A DNA stretch of 64,000 nucleotides, taken from the NCBI RefSeq assembly GCF_022170785.1, contig NZ_CP081870.1, forward strand, positions 2,034,001 to 2,098,000, given 5' to 3'. This stretch comes from Rossellomorea marisflavi (GTDB lineage: Bacteria; Bacillota; Bacilli; Bacillales; Bacillaceae_B). The position numbers and the translations under genes are program-made. The notes under the pieces are model-generated. The model did no database searches and was not told where the DNA came from. It worked only from the letters and a program-made list of their open reading frames with translations. Below, one piece after another: positions 23,753 to 34,000 of the stretch. Position 1 is the stretch's first letter. Each line of letters opens with the position of its first letter.

Positions 23753-24748
23753 ATGAAACAAAGGGTGTTAACAGGTATCAAGCCTACAGGGAGAATTCAT
23801 TTAGGGAACTACGTGGGTGCCATCAAGCCTGCACTGAAGCTGGCGGAATCTAAGGAATATCAGGCATCTTACTTCATCGCCGACTATCATGGGATGACCA
23901 AGGTACAGGATGCGGAAGAGATGAGAAACCTTACAAGGGGGATTGCAGCAGCGTGGCTAGCACTGGGTCTTGACCCTGAAAAGGTGACGTTTTATAGACA
24001 GTCTGACGTACCGGAGATCTTTGAACTCACATGGATCCTCTCCTGTATTACGCCAAAAGGACTCATGAACCGCGCACATGCCTATAAAGCCATGACCGAT
24101 GGCAACAAGGGGGCTGGACAGGAAGTTGATCATGGTGTGAACATGGGTGTCTACACATACCCTGTCCTCATGGCATCCGATATTCTGTTATTCCAAGCAG
24201 ACAAGGTCCCTGTGGGAAAAGATCAGCTACAGCATATCGAAATTGCCCGCGATATTGCCGGATACTTCAACAAGCAGTACGGAGAAATCTTCAAACTTCC
24301 TGAACATTTCATCCAGGAGCAGTCGGCTGTAGTACCTGGTTTGGATGGAAGGAAAATGAGCAAATCATACAATAATACCATTCCCCTTTTCGAAGAACCC
24401 GCCAAACTGAAGAAGTTGATCAATAAGATCAAGACCGATTCTTCGCTTCCGACAGACCCTAAGGACCATGATCAATCTGTGATTTTCGCTTTGTACAGGG
24501 AATTCGCCTCTCCGGAAGAGGTCATCGTGATGAAGGACCGGTTCAGGGATGGAATCAGCTGGGGAGAGGCGAAAGCGGAACTGTTCCACGCCATCAATGG
24601 AAAAATGACCGGGCCGAGGGAAAGGTACTTGGAACTGATGGACTCTCCGGAAAAGATGGAGGCTGTACTGGCCCGCGGAGCACAACGGGCAAGGGAGACA
24701 ACCGCTCCTTTTCTGACAGAAATCAAGAAGAAAATAGGGATTCTTTAA
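23753..24748 (+). CDS. trpS: Tryptophanyl-tRNA synthetase
   Basis: A 331-residue class I synthetase. HIGH-type motif PTGRIHLGNYVG (residues 12-23), Trp-binding region with EVDHGVNMGVYTYPVLMASDIL, and KMSKS motif in GRKMSKSYNN near residue 200. It charges tRNA-Trp in the cytosol. GGGGGGAAAG lies before the ATG. Controlled by the T-box directly upstream, whose specifier is a Trp codon, which confirms the amino acid assignment independently. Confidence 0.97.
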   Translation: MKQRVLTGIKPTGRIHLGNYVGAIKPALKLAESKEYQASYFIADYHGMTKVQDAEEMRNLTRGIAAAWLALGLDPEKVTFYRQSDVPEIFELTWILSCITPKGLMNRAHAYKAMTDGNKGAGQEVDHGVNMGVYTYPVLMASDILLFQADKVPVGKDQLQHIEIARDIAGYFNKQYGEIFKLPEHFIQEQSAVVPGLDGRKMSKSYNNTIPLFEEPAKLKKLINKIKTDSSLPTDPKDHDQSVIFALYREFASPEEVIVMKDRFRDGISWGEAKAELFHAINGKMTGPRERYLELMDSPEKMEAVLARGAQRARETTAPFLTEIKKKIGIL

Positions 24749-24776
24749 CGCGAACCCATCCCTTTAGCTTAAATCA

Positions 24777-24815
24777 AAAGCCCGGACATCCTTATTACCA
24801 GGAAGTCCGGGCTTG
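24777..24815. terminator. Bidirectional terminator between trpS and the dehydrogenase
   Basis: AAGCCCGGAC-atccttattaccaggaa-GTCCGGGCTT. The stem is closed at both ends by A/T-rich runs, and the two genes converge on it. Confidence 0.8.
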
Positions 24816-24838
24816 GTCGATTTAATGGGTGAGCTTCT

Positions 24839-25972
24839 TTACGGCTTCAGAATCACTTTGATGTTACCATCGGATTTCTCGTCGAAAATTTTATACCCTT
24901 CGCTTGCCTGTTCCAGAGGAAGCGAGTGGGTGATGATATCAGTCGGGTCAAAAGCTCCGTCTTCAATCATGCTGTAGAGTTTTGGCATCAGATGAATCAC
25001 TGGAGCCTGTCCCATTTTCAGGGAAACGTTCCTGCTGAAGAAGTCACCGATCGGAAAACCATTTGCCTCAGTCGCATAGACGCCCGTCAACTGAACAGTA
25101 CCGAACTTGCGTACCGCCTGAGAAGCAGTGATGATAGGACGGATCGTGCCGAACTGATTGTCAAAATCAGATCCGAATGATTCACCGGAAGCAACAGTCC
25201 CGTCCATCCCGACGCAGTCGATCACGACGTCTGCTCCTCCATTCGTATCTTCGTGCAACAACTGTCCGATGTCCGGATTTCCCGAAAAGTCATAGATTTC
25301 TGCTCCATTCGTTTTCTTGGCATGATCAAGGCGATGCCTTACCTGATCAACGGCAATGACTCTTTTTGCCCCTTTTAACTTGGCGAATTTTTGAGCCATG
25401 AGTCCGATTGGACCACTGCCGAGGATGATGACGGTATCACCAGCCTTCACACCGCTGTTCTCAACGCTCCAATAAGCAGTAGGAATGACATCTGAAAGGA
25501 AAAGCACACTCTCATCAGAAAGTTCACTTTCTTCGGGGACTTTGAACGAGGTGAAATCTGCGTAAGGGACCCTCAGGTATTCGGCTTGTCCACCAGGGTA
25601 ATTCCCGTTCATTTCGGTAAAACCAAAAAGCCCGCCGACTTCACCATGGGGGTTCGATTCATCACATTGACTTTCCATCTGGTTCTGACAGAAGAAGCAT
25701 TCTCCGCAGCCGATATTGAAAGGGATCACGACACGGTCTCCTTTTTTCAATGTCTTGACGTCTGCTCCCACTTCCTCGACGATTCCCATCGGTTCGTGAC
25801 CGACCACATAATCCCGTGGTGGTTCGATTCCTGCCTTATATAAGTGCAGGTCCGATCCGCAAATTCCGCTTGCCGTGATTCTTACGATCATATCTGTGCT
25901 TTCCTGGATATCAGGAGCCTCTACTTCCTTCACCGACATGTTTTCTTTGCCTTGGAACGTTACTGCTTTCAT
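24839..25972 (-). CDS. Zinc-dependent alcohol dehydrogenase (formaldehyde-dehydrogenase-like)
   Basis: Start at ATG 25972 because GGAGTG lies 8 bases upstream; an extra six-codon extension to 25990 has no site. The 377-residue medium-chain dehydrogenase shows catalytic zinc ligands in SGICGSDLHLY and GHEPMG, the four-Cys structural zinc loop around GCGECFFCQNQMESQC, and a Rossmann motif ILGSGPIGLMAQ. It resembles the glutathione-independent formaldehyde dehydrogenase-like subgroup of Bacillus; the real substrate is uncertain. Stands alone on the minus strand. Confidence 0.85.
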   Translation of the reverse strand: MKAVTFQGKENMSVKEVEAPDIQESTDMIVRITASGICGSDLHLYKAGIEPPRDYVVGHEPMGIVEEVGADVKTLKKGDRVVIPFNIGCGECFFCQNQMESQCDESNPHGEVGGLFGFTEMNGNYPGGQAEYLRVPYADFTSFKVPEESELSDESVLFLSDVIPTAYWSVENSGVKAGDTVIILGSGPIGLMAQKFAKLKGAKRVIAVDQVRHRLDHAKKTNGAEIYDFSGNPDIGQLLHEDTNGGADVVIDCVGMDGTVASGESFGSDFDNQFGTIRPIITASQAVRKFGTVQLTGVYATEANGFPIGDFFSRNVSLKMGQAPVIHLMPKLYSMIEDGAFDPTDIITHSLPLEQASEGYKIFDEKSDGNIKVILKP

Positions 25973-26157
25973 CGATGTCACTCCATTCATATTTTGTATG
26001 ATTATTGTAGTTGTTTAGACGTAATAGGGGTGAGGTAAACCTAAGAACTGCATTTCATCGTCATCCACCTTTTCTTCATAAAAAAGTGAATGCGGTGAAA
26101 AATGCATCTATGACCATGAAAGAAGTCTGAGTTTTGGTTAAAATTCGTCAATTCGCA

Positions 26158-26186
26158 TTGACATTTTCCCTTTACTGGTATAAATT
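26158..26186 (+). promoter_or_regulatory. Promoter of the methionine operon
   Basis: TTGACA at 26158-26163, spacer of 17, TAAATT at 26181-26186, 30 bases before the SAM riboswitch. Confidence 0.65.
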
Positions 26187-26216
26187 ATGGGAAAGCCATT
26201 AAACAATCATATACGC

Positions 26217-26373
26217 AATTCTTATCAAGAGAGGTAGAGGGACTGGCCCGATGACACCTCAGCAACCAGCCATGAACAAGGTATGGTGCTAATTCCAGCA
26301 AGCTGATACAGGCTTGGGCGATAAGAGGGACTTAACCATTCAAACCTTCTTATTCGTATAAGAAGGTTTTTTG
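26217..26373 (+). ncRNA. SAM-I riboswitch (S box) with terminator
   Basis: The core follows the S-box consensus: CTTATCAAGAGAGGTAGAGG, then GACTGGCCCGATGAC, CCTCAGCAACC, the pseudoknot and P3 region with GGTGCTAATTCC, and closing GATAAGAG. A terminator (AAACCTTCTTAT-tcgt-ATAAGAAGGTTTTTT, 26342-26373) follows. Binding of S-adenosylmethionine should terminate transcription of the methionine operon; low SAM lets it proceed. Confidence 0.96.
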
Positions 26374-26402
26374 ATGTAAATAGGATTAAAGGAGAGGTCA
26401 CG

Positions 26403-27524
26403 ATGAGCCGACATATTGAAACATTACTGGTGCAGGCGGGGAACAGAAAGGATGCAGGAACAGGTGCTGTCAGTCTCCCCATCCACTTATCGACAGCGTA
26501 TGAACATAAGGGCATCGGGCAGTCGACGGGCTTCGATTATTCCCGTACGGGGAATCCAACGAGAAGTGCATTGGAAGAAATCCTTGCGCAACTGGAAGGG
26601 GGACAGAAAGCATATGCCTTCTCATCCGGCATGGCTGCGGTCCACGCCGTTCTATCGCTATTTCAAAGCGGGGACGAACTGGTCGTTTCCAAAGATCTTT
26701 ATGGGGGGAGCTACAGGCTGTTTAAGCAATACGAAGCACAGTATGGGATGAAATTCCGCTTTGTGGATACAGCATGCATCGAAGAAGTGGAAGCATCTGT
26801 CACGCCATCCACGAAGGGGATATTCGTAGAGACTCCGACGAATCCCCTGATGAATGAAGCACCGATCCGGGAAATCAGCAGGGTGGCAAGGAAACATGAT
26901 GTCCTGCTCATTGTGGACAATACCTTTTATACCCCGGTCATTCAGAGGCCGATTGAAGAGGGTGCTCATATCGTCGTCCATAGTGCAACGAAGTATCTTG
27001 GAGGTCATAACGATGTCCTCGCCGGTGTAGTGGTGGTCGACTCAGAATCTCTGGCCGACCGAATCTATACGGTTCAGAATTCTATCGGTGCCACTCTTGC
27101 ACCATTGGACTGTTGGCTCTTGATAAGAGGAATGAAGACGCTTGGCTTGAGGATGAAACAGCACGAATCAAATGCGAAACAAATTGCTTCGTATCTTGAA
27201 AGTCACCCGTCCATCACTGATGTCCTGTATACAGGGAAAGGCGGAATGCTTTCGTTCCGTCTGAGGAAAGAGGAGTGGGTCGGGCCGTTCCTGGAGCGCC
27301 TGGAGTTGATTACATTCGCTGAAAGTCTTGGGGGAGTGGAGAGTTTCATCACATACCCGGCTACCCAGACGCACGCGGATATTCCCGAAGAAGAACGGAT
27401 CGCTCTCGGAATATGCAACCGGCTACTACGATTTTCAGTGGGAATCGAAAATGCAGACGATCTGATTCAAGACCTTGAGCAAGTTTTGACGAATCTGGAG
27501 AAAGAGGTGTTTTTATATGAGTGA
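26403..27524 (+). CDS. metI: Cystathionine gamma-synthase / O-acetylhomoserine thiolyase
   Basis: A 373-residue PLP enzyme of the Cys/Met metabolism family. PLP Lys197 is in HSATKYLGGHND; SGMAAV, DNTF and the C-terminal RLLRFSVGIE motif are intact. In Bacillus MetI acts on O-acetylhomoserine with cysteine or sulfide. AAAGGAGAGG precedes ATG. It is the first gene behind the SAM riboswitch and overlaps metC by 8 bases. Confidence 0.93.
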   Translation: MSRHIETLLVQAGNRKDAGTGAVSLPIHLSTAYEHKGIGQSTGFDYSRTGNPTRSALEEILAQLEGGQKAYAFSSGMAAVHAVLSLFQSGDELVVSKDLYGGSYRLFKQYEAQYGMKFRFVDTACIEEVEASVTPSTKGIFVETPTNPLMNEAPIREISRVARKHDVLLIVDNTFYTPVIQRPIEEGAHIVVHSATKYLGGHNDVLAGVVVVDSESLADRIYTVQNSIGATLAPLDCWLLIRGMKTLGLRMKQHESNAKQIASYLESHPSITDVLYTGKGGMLSFRLRKEEWVGPFLERLELITFAESLGGVESFITYPATQTHADIPEEERIALGICNRLLRFSVGIENADDLIQDLEQVLTNLEKEVFLYE

Positions 27525-28704
27525 TAAAAAGGAGTTCAGCATCCAGACATCCCTCATCCACAGTAATGGAGTGGATAAAGAGACCGGCGCCGTCAGTACG
27601 CCGATTCATCATGCGACCACATTCCACCAATCGGATTTTGATCAGTATGGAAACTATGATTACAGCCGTTCGGGTAATCCCACTCGTGAGAAAGTCGAAG
27701 AAGCCATCGCGGAACTTGAGGGCGGTGTAAGAGGGTTTGCTTTTTCATCGGGTATGGCAGCCATTTCTACTAGCTTCCTTTTGTTATCAGGCGGAGACCA
27801 TGTCCTGGTATCTGAAGAGGTGTACGGAGGCACGTATAGGATGATCACGGAAGTATTGACCAAATTCGGGATCGAGTACTCATTCGTCGACATGAAAGAT
27901 CTTCACGAAGTCGCCTGCGCCATTCGCCCGAATACTAAGGTGATCTATATGGAGACCCCCTCCAATCCGCTGCTCAATATCACCGATATTGAAGGGGTCG
28001 TCAAGCTTGCTAAAGCCCATGGGTGTATGACGTTCCTTGATAATACATTCATGACGCCCCTCCTCCAAAGACCGCTCAGTCTCGGAGTGGATGTGGTCCT
28101 TCACAGTGCCACAAAGTTCCTTGCCGGCCACAGTGATGTCTTGGCCGGACTCGCCGTCACAGGAGATGAAGAGATTGCCAAAAAGCTCGCATTTTTGCAG
28201 AATTCCTTTGGGGCAGTCCTTGGTGTCCAGGACTGCTGGCTGTTGCTTCGCGGGATGAAGACTCTTCATGTGAGATTGAAAGAGTCGTCCGAATCAGCCT
28301 TTAAGATTGCCAGATTCCTTGAGAAAAGGGGTGAAGTGGAGCATGTATATTATCCGGGCCTCACGTATCACCAGGGTCATGAAATCCAAGTAAGGCAGGC
28401 CGAAGGGCCCGGAGCGGTGCTTTCCTTCCGGCTCAAGGGAGCAGATGAAGTAAAGCAGCTCATCGACCATATCCATATTCCGGTATTTGCTGTGAGCCTG
28501 GGGGCAGTGGAGTCGATTTTATCCTATCCTTCAAGGATGTCGCATGCTTCCATGCCTCGTGAAGAAAGGGAAAGAAGAGGGATCACCGATGGTCTTCTCA
28601 GACTTTCGGTAGGGCTGGAAAATGTCGATGAACTGATTGGGGATCTTTCCAAAGGTCTGGATGCCATTGCATCAAACAAACCGTCAAAGATCATTAACTT
28701 ATAG
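27517..28704 (+). CDS. metC: Cystathionine beta-lyase
   Basis: A 395-residue paralogue of MetI with PLP Lys200 in HSATKFLAGHSDV and the family C-terminus LLRLSVGLENVDELI. It splits cystathionine to homocysteine, pyruvate and ammonia. It starts inside the end of metI (AAAGAGGTG site within metI) and is followed after 15 bases by yitJ, all under the SAM riboswitch. The MetI/MetC split is made from order and similarity; both folds are alike. Confidence 0.92.
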   Translation: MSDKKEFSIQTSLIHSNGVDKETGAVSTPIHHATTFHQSDFDQYGNYDYSRSGNPTREKVEEAIAELEGGVRGFAFSSGMAAISTSFLLLSGGDHVLVSEEVYGGTYRMITEVLTKFGIEYSFVDMKDLHEVACAIRPNTKVIYMETPSNPLLNITDIEGVVKLAKAHGCMTFLDNTFMTPLLQRPLSLGVDVVLHSATKFLAGHSDVLAGLAVTGDEEIAKKLAFLQNSFGAVLGVQDCWLLLRGMKTLHVRLKESSESAFKIARFLEKRGEVEHVYYPGLTYHQGHEIQVRQAEGPGAVLSFRLKGADEVKQLIDHIHIPVFAVSLGAVESILSYPSRMSHASMPREERERRGITDGLLRLSVGLENVDELIGDLSKGLDAIASNKPSKIINL

Positions 28705-28719
28705 GAGGGATGGAACAAA

Positions 28720-30570
28720 ATGAGAGCTTTATTGGATGCACTATCTGAAAACATACTGATTGCGGATGGTGCGGTCGGAACCCTCCTATACTCGTATGGG
28801 GTGGACCGATGTTTTGAAGAATTGAATCTTTCCCATCCTGAAGAAATCATCAATGTGCATAAGCAATATATAGATGCAGGCGCCGATATTATCCAGACCA
28901 ATACGTATGGTGCGAATTATGCGAAACTTTCCAGATACGGTCTTCAAGATCAGGTGAAAGAGATCAATGAAGCAGCCGTACGACTGGCGAAAAAGGCAGC
29001 CGGGCAAGGAACGTATATCCTCGGGACCATCGGGGGGATCCGGGCCATCAATCAGCATATCAGCATTGAAGAAGTGAAAAGGGGCTTTAGAGAACAACTA
29101 TACTGCTTGCTCCTTGAAGGGGTTGATGGGATCCTCCTCGAAACCTATTACGACTTTGAAGAGCTCAAAACTGTTTTGCAAATCGTGAAGAAAGAAACCA
29201 ATCTGCCGGTCATCGCACAGGTATCCATGCATGAAACCGGAGTATTGCAAAACGGGATGGATATAAAGGACGCCCTTGGGGAATTGGAACTCCTCGGTGC
29301 CGATATTGTCGGAATCAACTGCCGGATGGGTCCTTTCCATATGGTAAAGTCCCTGGAGGGAGTTCCTTTGCCCAAGTCGTCCTTTTTGTCGGTCTATCCG
29401 AACGCAAGTCTTCCAAACTATGAGGAAGGTCGTTTTTACTATGCGGCAGAGCCTGACTACTTTGGAGACATAAGCAATGAATTGCGCCTCCAGGGTGCCA
29501 GAATCATCGGGGGCTGTTGCGGAACGACACCCGCCCATATAAAAGCCGTAAAGGAACGGTTGATATCAAGAGAACCGATAAAAGAAAAAAAGGTGATAAC
29601 GCAAGAGCTGATTAAGCTCAAAGATCCCCATATTCAAAAAAACCTCCTCCATAGAAAGGTAAAGGAGAAAAAAACGCTCATTGTTGAACTGGATCCCCCG
29701 AAGCATCTCGACACCGGATTGTTCTTCCAAGGAGCAAAAGCGTTAAAAGAAGAGGGAATCGATGCGATAACCCTTGCGGATAATCCACTTGCTTCCCCCA
29801 GGGTCAGCAATGATGCAATGGGAACCCTTGTCCAACAAAAATTTGGCCTTGATCCCCTTGTGCATATCACTTGCCGTGACCGTAATCTCATCGGCCTGCA
29901 ATCCCACTTAATGGGCCTGCATACCCTTGGTATTCATAATATTCTGGCGATAACGGGCGATCCCGCAAAGATTGGTGATTTTCCAGGTGCTGCCTCGGTA
30001 TACGATCTTTCCTCGATCGAACTGATCGAGCTCATCAAGCAAAATAATGACGGATTATCTTTTTCTGGTAAATCGCTGAGACAACGGACGAATTTTTCTG
30101 TCGGTGCAGCCTTCAATCCTAACTTCAGGCATTTGGATGCTTCCGTAAAGCGTCTCGAGAAAAAACAGCACGCCGGAGCGGACTATTTCATTTCACAACC
30201 GGTTTTCAGTTGTGAACACCTCGTACAAATTGCAGAAGCGACCAGTCATTTACAAGCGCCATTATTCATCGGAATCATGCCATTAATCAGTTCGCGCAAT
30301 GCCGAATTCCTTCATCATGAGGTCCCGGGGATCAAGGTGCCGGATGAAGCACGGAAATTGATGAAAGAAGCAGAGGGGGATCCGCTACAATCCAGGGCGG
30401 TGGGCATGGAAATTGCGAAGGAATTAGTGGAAACGGCAATGGAACTGTTCAACGGTTTGTACATCATCACTCCGTTCATGCGCTATGATATGAGCATTGA
30501 GTTGATCAGGCATGCCAATTTGATTGAAAAGGAAAAGAGGGAAGTACCATATGACCACAACATTGTTTGA
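28720..30570 (+). CDS. yitJ: Bifunctional homocysteine S-methyltransferase / methylenetetrahydrofolate reductase
   Basis: A 616-residue fusion. The N-terminal half (about 1-290) is a homocysteine methyltransferase TIM barrel with the zinc-binding Cys pair in RIIGGCCGTTPAHI and an upstream Cys in GINCRMG. The C-terminal half (about 315-600) is a MetF-type FAD reductase with AITGDPAK, FSVGAAFNPNF and DYFISQPVFS. It makes 5-methyl-THF and may help methylate homocysteine. AGGAGGG precedes ATG. Its last 20 bases overlap metH. Confidence 0.94.
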   Translation: MRALLDALSENILIADGAVGTLLYSYGVDRCFEELNLSHPEEIINVHKQYIDAGADIIQTNTYGANYAKLSRYGLQDQVKEINEAAVRLAKKAAGQGTYILGTIGGIRAINQHISIEEVKRGFREQLYCLLLEGVDGILLETYYDFEELKTVLQIVKKETNLPVIAQVSMHETGVLQNGMDIKDALGELELLGADIVGINCRMGPFHMVKSLEGVPLPKSSFLSVYPNASLPNYEEGRFYYAAEPDYFGDISNELRLQGARIIGGCCGTTPAHIKAVKERLISREPIKEKKVITQELIKLKDPHIQKNLLHRKVKEKKTLIVELDPPKHLDTGLFFQGAKALKEEGIDAITLADNPLASPRVSNDAMGTLVQQKFGLDPLVHITCRDRNLIGLQSHLMGLHTLGIHNILAITGDPAKIGDFPGAASVYDLSSIELIELIKQNNDGLSFSGKSLRQRTNFSVGAAFNPNFRHLDASVKRLEKKQHAGADYFISQPVFSCEHLVQIAEATSHLQAPLFIGIMPLISSRNAEFLHHEVPGIKVPDEARKLMKEAEGDPLQSRAVGMEIAKELVETAMELFNGLYIITPFMRYDMSIELIRHANLIEKEKREVPYDHNIV

Positions 30571-33500
30571 ACAACAGCTCAAGAAGAATATCATGATTCT
30601 TGACGGAGCGATGGGCACGATGCTTCAGCAAGCGAATCTCTCTCCGGGTGATTTCGGTGGGGAAGATCTTGACGGATGTAATGAACATCTGGTATTGACG
30701 GCACCAGACGTCATCACCCATATTCATTCTGAATACTTGCGTGCAGGTGCGGATATTGTAGAGACCAATACATTCGGAGGGACCCCTGTCGTTTTGGAAG
30801 AATACGGAATCGGACATAAGGCGTATGAGATCAACCGTGTGGCTGCAGAACTTGCAAGGAAGGCAGTAGACGCATTCAGCACGCCAGATTGGCCAAGATT
30901 CGTTGCCGGAGCGATGGGGCCGACCACGAAAACGTTATCTGTCACGGGCGGGATCACATTCGATGAACTGGCCGATGATTACAAAGTTCAGGCAGAAGGC
31001 CTACTTGCTGGTGGAGTGGATGTCCTTCTCCTCGAAACGAGTCAGGACGCCCTGAACGTCAAGGCGGCAAACTTAGGGATCAGACAGGCCTTTTCCACTG
31101 CAGGTAGAGAAATCCCGATCCTTCTTTCCGGTACCATCGAGCCTATGGGCACGACGCTTGCGGGTCAGAATATCGAAGCGTTCTATTTATCACTAGAGCA
31201 TTTGAATCCCCTTGTAGTGGGTTTGAATTGCGCAACGGGACCAGAATTCATGACCGATCACCTGAGGACGCTCTCGGGACTTTCATCCTCGTATGTGAGC
31301 TGCTACCCAAACGCAGGGCTTCCTGATGAAGAAGGCCATTACAACGAAACTCCTGCATCTTTAAGCGTCAAGATGAGAGGATTTGCAGAAAAAGGCTGGT
31401 TGAATCTTGTGGGAGGTTGTTGCGGTACGACACCAGAACACATCCGTGCCATTCGTGAAGCAGTGAAGGATCTGCCACCGCGACTACCGGAAGAGATCCA
31501 TCCCCACGCGGTATCTGGCATCGAGCCATTTATCTACGACGATCCCGATAATCGCCCCATCTTGGTAGGGGAAAGAACCAATGTTATCGGGTCAAGAAAA
31601 TTCAAAAGGTTGATTTCAGAAGGGAAGATCGAAGAAGCATCGGAAGTCGCCCGTGCACAGGTGAAGAATGGGGCGCAGGTAATCGATATTTGTCTTGCCG
31701 ACCCTGACCGTGATGAAGCTGAAGATATGAACATTTTCATCCAGGAAGCTGTTAAAAAAGTGAAGGTTCCCCTCGTTATCGATTCAACGGATGAAGAAGT
31801 GATAGAGGGCGCCCTCCGGTTCATACAAGGGAAGGTGATCATCAATTCAGTCAATCTTGAGGATGGGGAAGAGCGTTTTGAAAAGGTGGCTGGACTTGTG
31901 AAAAAATACGGAGCAGCCATAGTGGTGGGAACGATTGATGAGGAAGGCATGGCCGTCAGTGCAGAGCGCAAGGTGGAGATTGCACAGCGCTCACACAAGC
32001 TTTTGACCGGTAAATACGGTATCCGTTCAGAAGATATTATATTCGATCCCCTCGTATTCCCTGTAGGTACAGGGGACGAACAGTATATCGGTTCTGCTTC
32101 AGCCACGATCGAAGGGATCAGGAGGATCAAAGAAGTGCTCCCTGAGTGCCCCCATATTCTCGGTGTAAGCAATGTGTCCTTCGGGCTCCCGCCTGTGGGG
32201 AGGGAAGTCCTGAATGCTGTTTATCTTTATCATTGTACGAAGGCAGGACTGGACTACGCCATCGTCAATACGGAAAAACTCGAACGATTTGCATCCATTC
32301 CCGAAGAAGAGGTGAAGATGGCGGAACGGTTGCTTTTTGATACGACCGATGCCAACCTTGCAGAATTCACTGCCTTCTACCGAGGTAAGAAGAAAGAATC
32401 GAAGGTCCCCGTCAATACCATGACCCTTGAAGAGAGGCTTGGACACTATGTAGTGGAGGGCACAAAAGAAGGACTTTTGCCGGATCTGGAAGAAGCACTA
32501 CAAACATATGACTCGCCCCTATCCATCATAAATGGCCCTTTGATGGCAGGCATGAGTGAAGTGGGAAGGCTCTTCAACGACAATCAACTCATAGTTGCAG
32601 AAGTCCTGCAGAGTGCAGAAGTGATGAAAGCATCTGTAGCCTTCCTTGAACCCCACATGGAGCAAAGCGAATCTTCATCTTCTAAAGGAAAGGTCATCCT
32701 TGCCACTGTGAAAGGGGATGTACATGATATTGGTAAGAATCTTGTTGACATCATCCTCAGTAACAACGGGTATGAGGTGCATGACCTCGGGATCAAAGTG
32801 GCGCCTCAGGAGCTCATTGAGGTCATAAAAAAAGAAAAACCCGACATCGTCGGTTTATCGGGACTCCTTGTGAAATCAGCTCAGCAGATGGTCATTACTG
32901 CCCATGATATGATGCAAACTGGAATCGATGTTCCCATCGTCGTCGGAGGGGCCGCTCTTACCCGCAAATTCACCTCTACGAAAATTGCCAAAGAATATGC
33001 CGGCCTGGTGTTATATGCCAAGGATGCCATGGATGGTCTCAGCATCATGAATGGTATTCAAGATGTGGATAAAAGAAAAGAGCTGGAACAAAAACGGTCA
33101 CTGGACCTCGCTGCACATACTGAACCGGTTGCCATAAAAGAGGAGGAAGGCGGGGGTCTCGCGATAAAGGTCCGTTCGGAGGTATCAACCGACGTCGAGG
33201 TCTTCATCCCGTCAGACTATAACGATCATATTATCCGGGAATTTTCACTCGATCATATCCGTCCATATATCAATGAGCAGATGCTTCTCGGCCACCACCT
33301 CGGAATTAAAGGGAAAATTACAAGACTTCTGGCTGAAGGAGACGAGCGGACGGTTGGACTTAAGAAAATGGTTGATGATTTATTTTTAAAAGCGAAAGAG
33401 GACGGACTGATCCAAGCGTCTGCTCTCTATCGGTTCTTCCCGGCACAGGCATCAGGGGAGGACGTTCTGATTTATGATCCCGAAGATCATCAGAAGGTCA

Positions 33501-33997
33501 TCGAAACATTCCATTTCCCTAGACAAAAAGGGAATCAGCATCTTTGCCTTTCAGATTACTTGAGGCCGGTTGAAAGTGGAGAGATGGACTACGTAGGCTT
33601 CTTTGCCGTCACAGCAGGATATGGAATCCGGAAGTGGGCCAAAAAACTAAAGGAGGAAGGAAGATTCCTCGAAAGCCACGCCCTCCAAGCGTTAGCACTG
33701 GAAACCGCTGAAGGTTTGGCGGAGAGAGTTCATGAAATGATGAGAAGCAGATGGGGGTTCCCCGACCCAGTCGATATGAGCATGCAAGATCGATTCAGGA
33801 CAAAGTATCAGGGACAAAGATTTTCTTTTGGTTATCCCGCTTGTCCCGATCTGGAAGATCAGAGCAAGCTTTTCAAACTGATCCAGCCCGAGCGCATCGG
33901 CATCCACCTCACCGATGGATGCATGATGGAACCCGAAGCATCCGTCACTGCCATGGTATTCGCCCATCCGGAAGCGCGATATTTTAATGTCCTATAG
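30551..33997 (+). CDS. metH: Cobalamin-dependent methionine synthase
   Basis: Start at ATG 30551 after AAGAGGGAAG; the frame is open further upstream to 30524 but without a site. About 1148 residues in four modules: homocysteine domain (zinc Cys in VGGCCGTTPEH), pterin domain (GERTNVIGSRKF), B12 cap and Rossmann domain with the cobalt-ligand His in KGDVHDIGKNLV plus SGLL and GGAALT, and C-terminal SAM-binding activation domain (GIHLTDGCMMEPEASV). It methylates homocysteine with methylcobalamin in the cytosol. Last gene of the SAM-controlled operon. It depends on B12, yet no cobalamin riboswitch is seen here. Confidence 0.97.
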   Translation: MTTTLFEQQLKKNIMILDGAMGTMLQQANLSPGDFGGEDLDGCNEHLVLTAPDVITHIHSEYLRAGADIVETNTFGGTPVVLEEYGIGHKAYEINRVAAELARKAVDAFSTPDWPRFVAGAMGPTTKTLSVTGGITFDELADDYKVQAEGLLAGGVDVLLLETSQDALNVKAANLGIRQAFSTAGREIPILLSGTIEPMGTTLAGQNIEAFYLSLEHLNPLVVGLNCATGPEFMTDHLRTLSGLSSSYVSCYPNAGLPDEEGHYNETPASLSVKMRGFAEKGWLNLVGGCCGTTPEHIRAIREAVKDLPPRLPEEIHPHAVSGIEPFIYDDPDNRPILVGERTNVIGSRKFKRLISEGKIEEASEVARAQVKNGAQVIDICLADPDRDEAEDMNIFIQEAVKKVKVPLVIDSTDEEVIEGALRFIQGKVIINSVNLEDGEERFEKVAGLVKKYGAAIVVGTIDEEGMAVSAERKVEIAQRSHKLLTGKYGIRSEDIIFDPLVFPVGTGDEQYIGSASATIEGIRRIKEVLPECPHILGVSNVSFGLPPVGREVLNAVYLYHCTKAGLDYAIVNTEKLERFASIPEEEVKMAERLLFDTTDANLAEFTAFYRGKKKESKVPVNTMTLEERLGHYVVEGTKEGLLPDLEEALQTYDSPLSIINGPLMAGMSEVGRLFNDNQLIVAEVLQSAEVMKASVAFLEPHMEQSESSSSKGKVILATVKGDVHDIGKNLVDIILSNNGYEVHDLGIKVAPQELIEVIKKEKPDIVGLSGLLVKSAQQMVITAHDMMQTGIDVPIVVGGAALTRKFTSTKIAKEYAGLVLYAKDAMDGLSIMNGIQDVDKRKELEQKRSLDLAAHTEPVAIKEEEGGGLAIKVRSEVSTDVEVFIPSDYNDHIIREFSLDHIRPYINEQMLLGHHLGIKGKITRLLAEGDERTVGLKKMVDDLFLKAKEDGLIQASALYRFFPAQASGEDVLIYDPEDHQKVIETFHFPRQKGNQHLCLSDYLRPVESGEMDYVGFFAVTAGYGIRKWAKKLKEEGRFLESHALQALALETAEGLAERVHEMMRSRWGFPDPVDMSMQDRFRTKYQGQRFSFGYPACPDLEDQSKLFKLIQPERIGIHLTDGCMMEPEASVTAMVFAHPEARYFNVL

Positions 33998-34000
33998 AAA

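Noticed and set aside
31534-32172. 212-codon minus-strand ORF within metH
   Set aside because: Antisense shadow of a well-conserved enzyme; Ser-rich low-complexity translation, no ribosome binding site.
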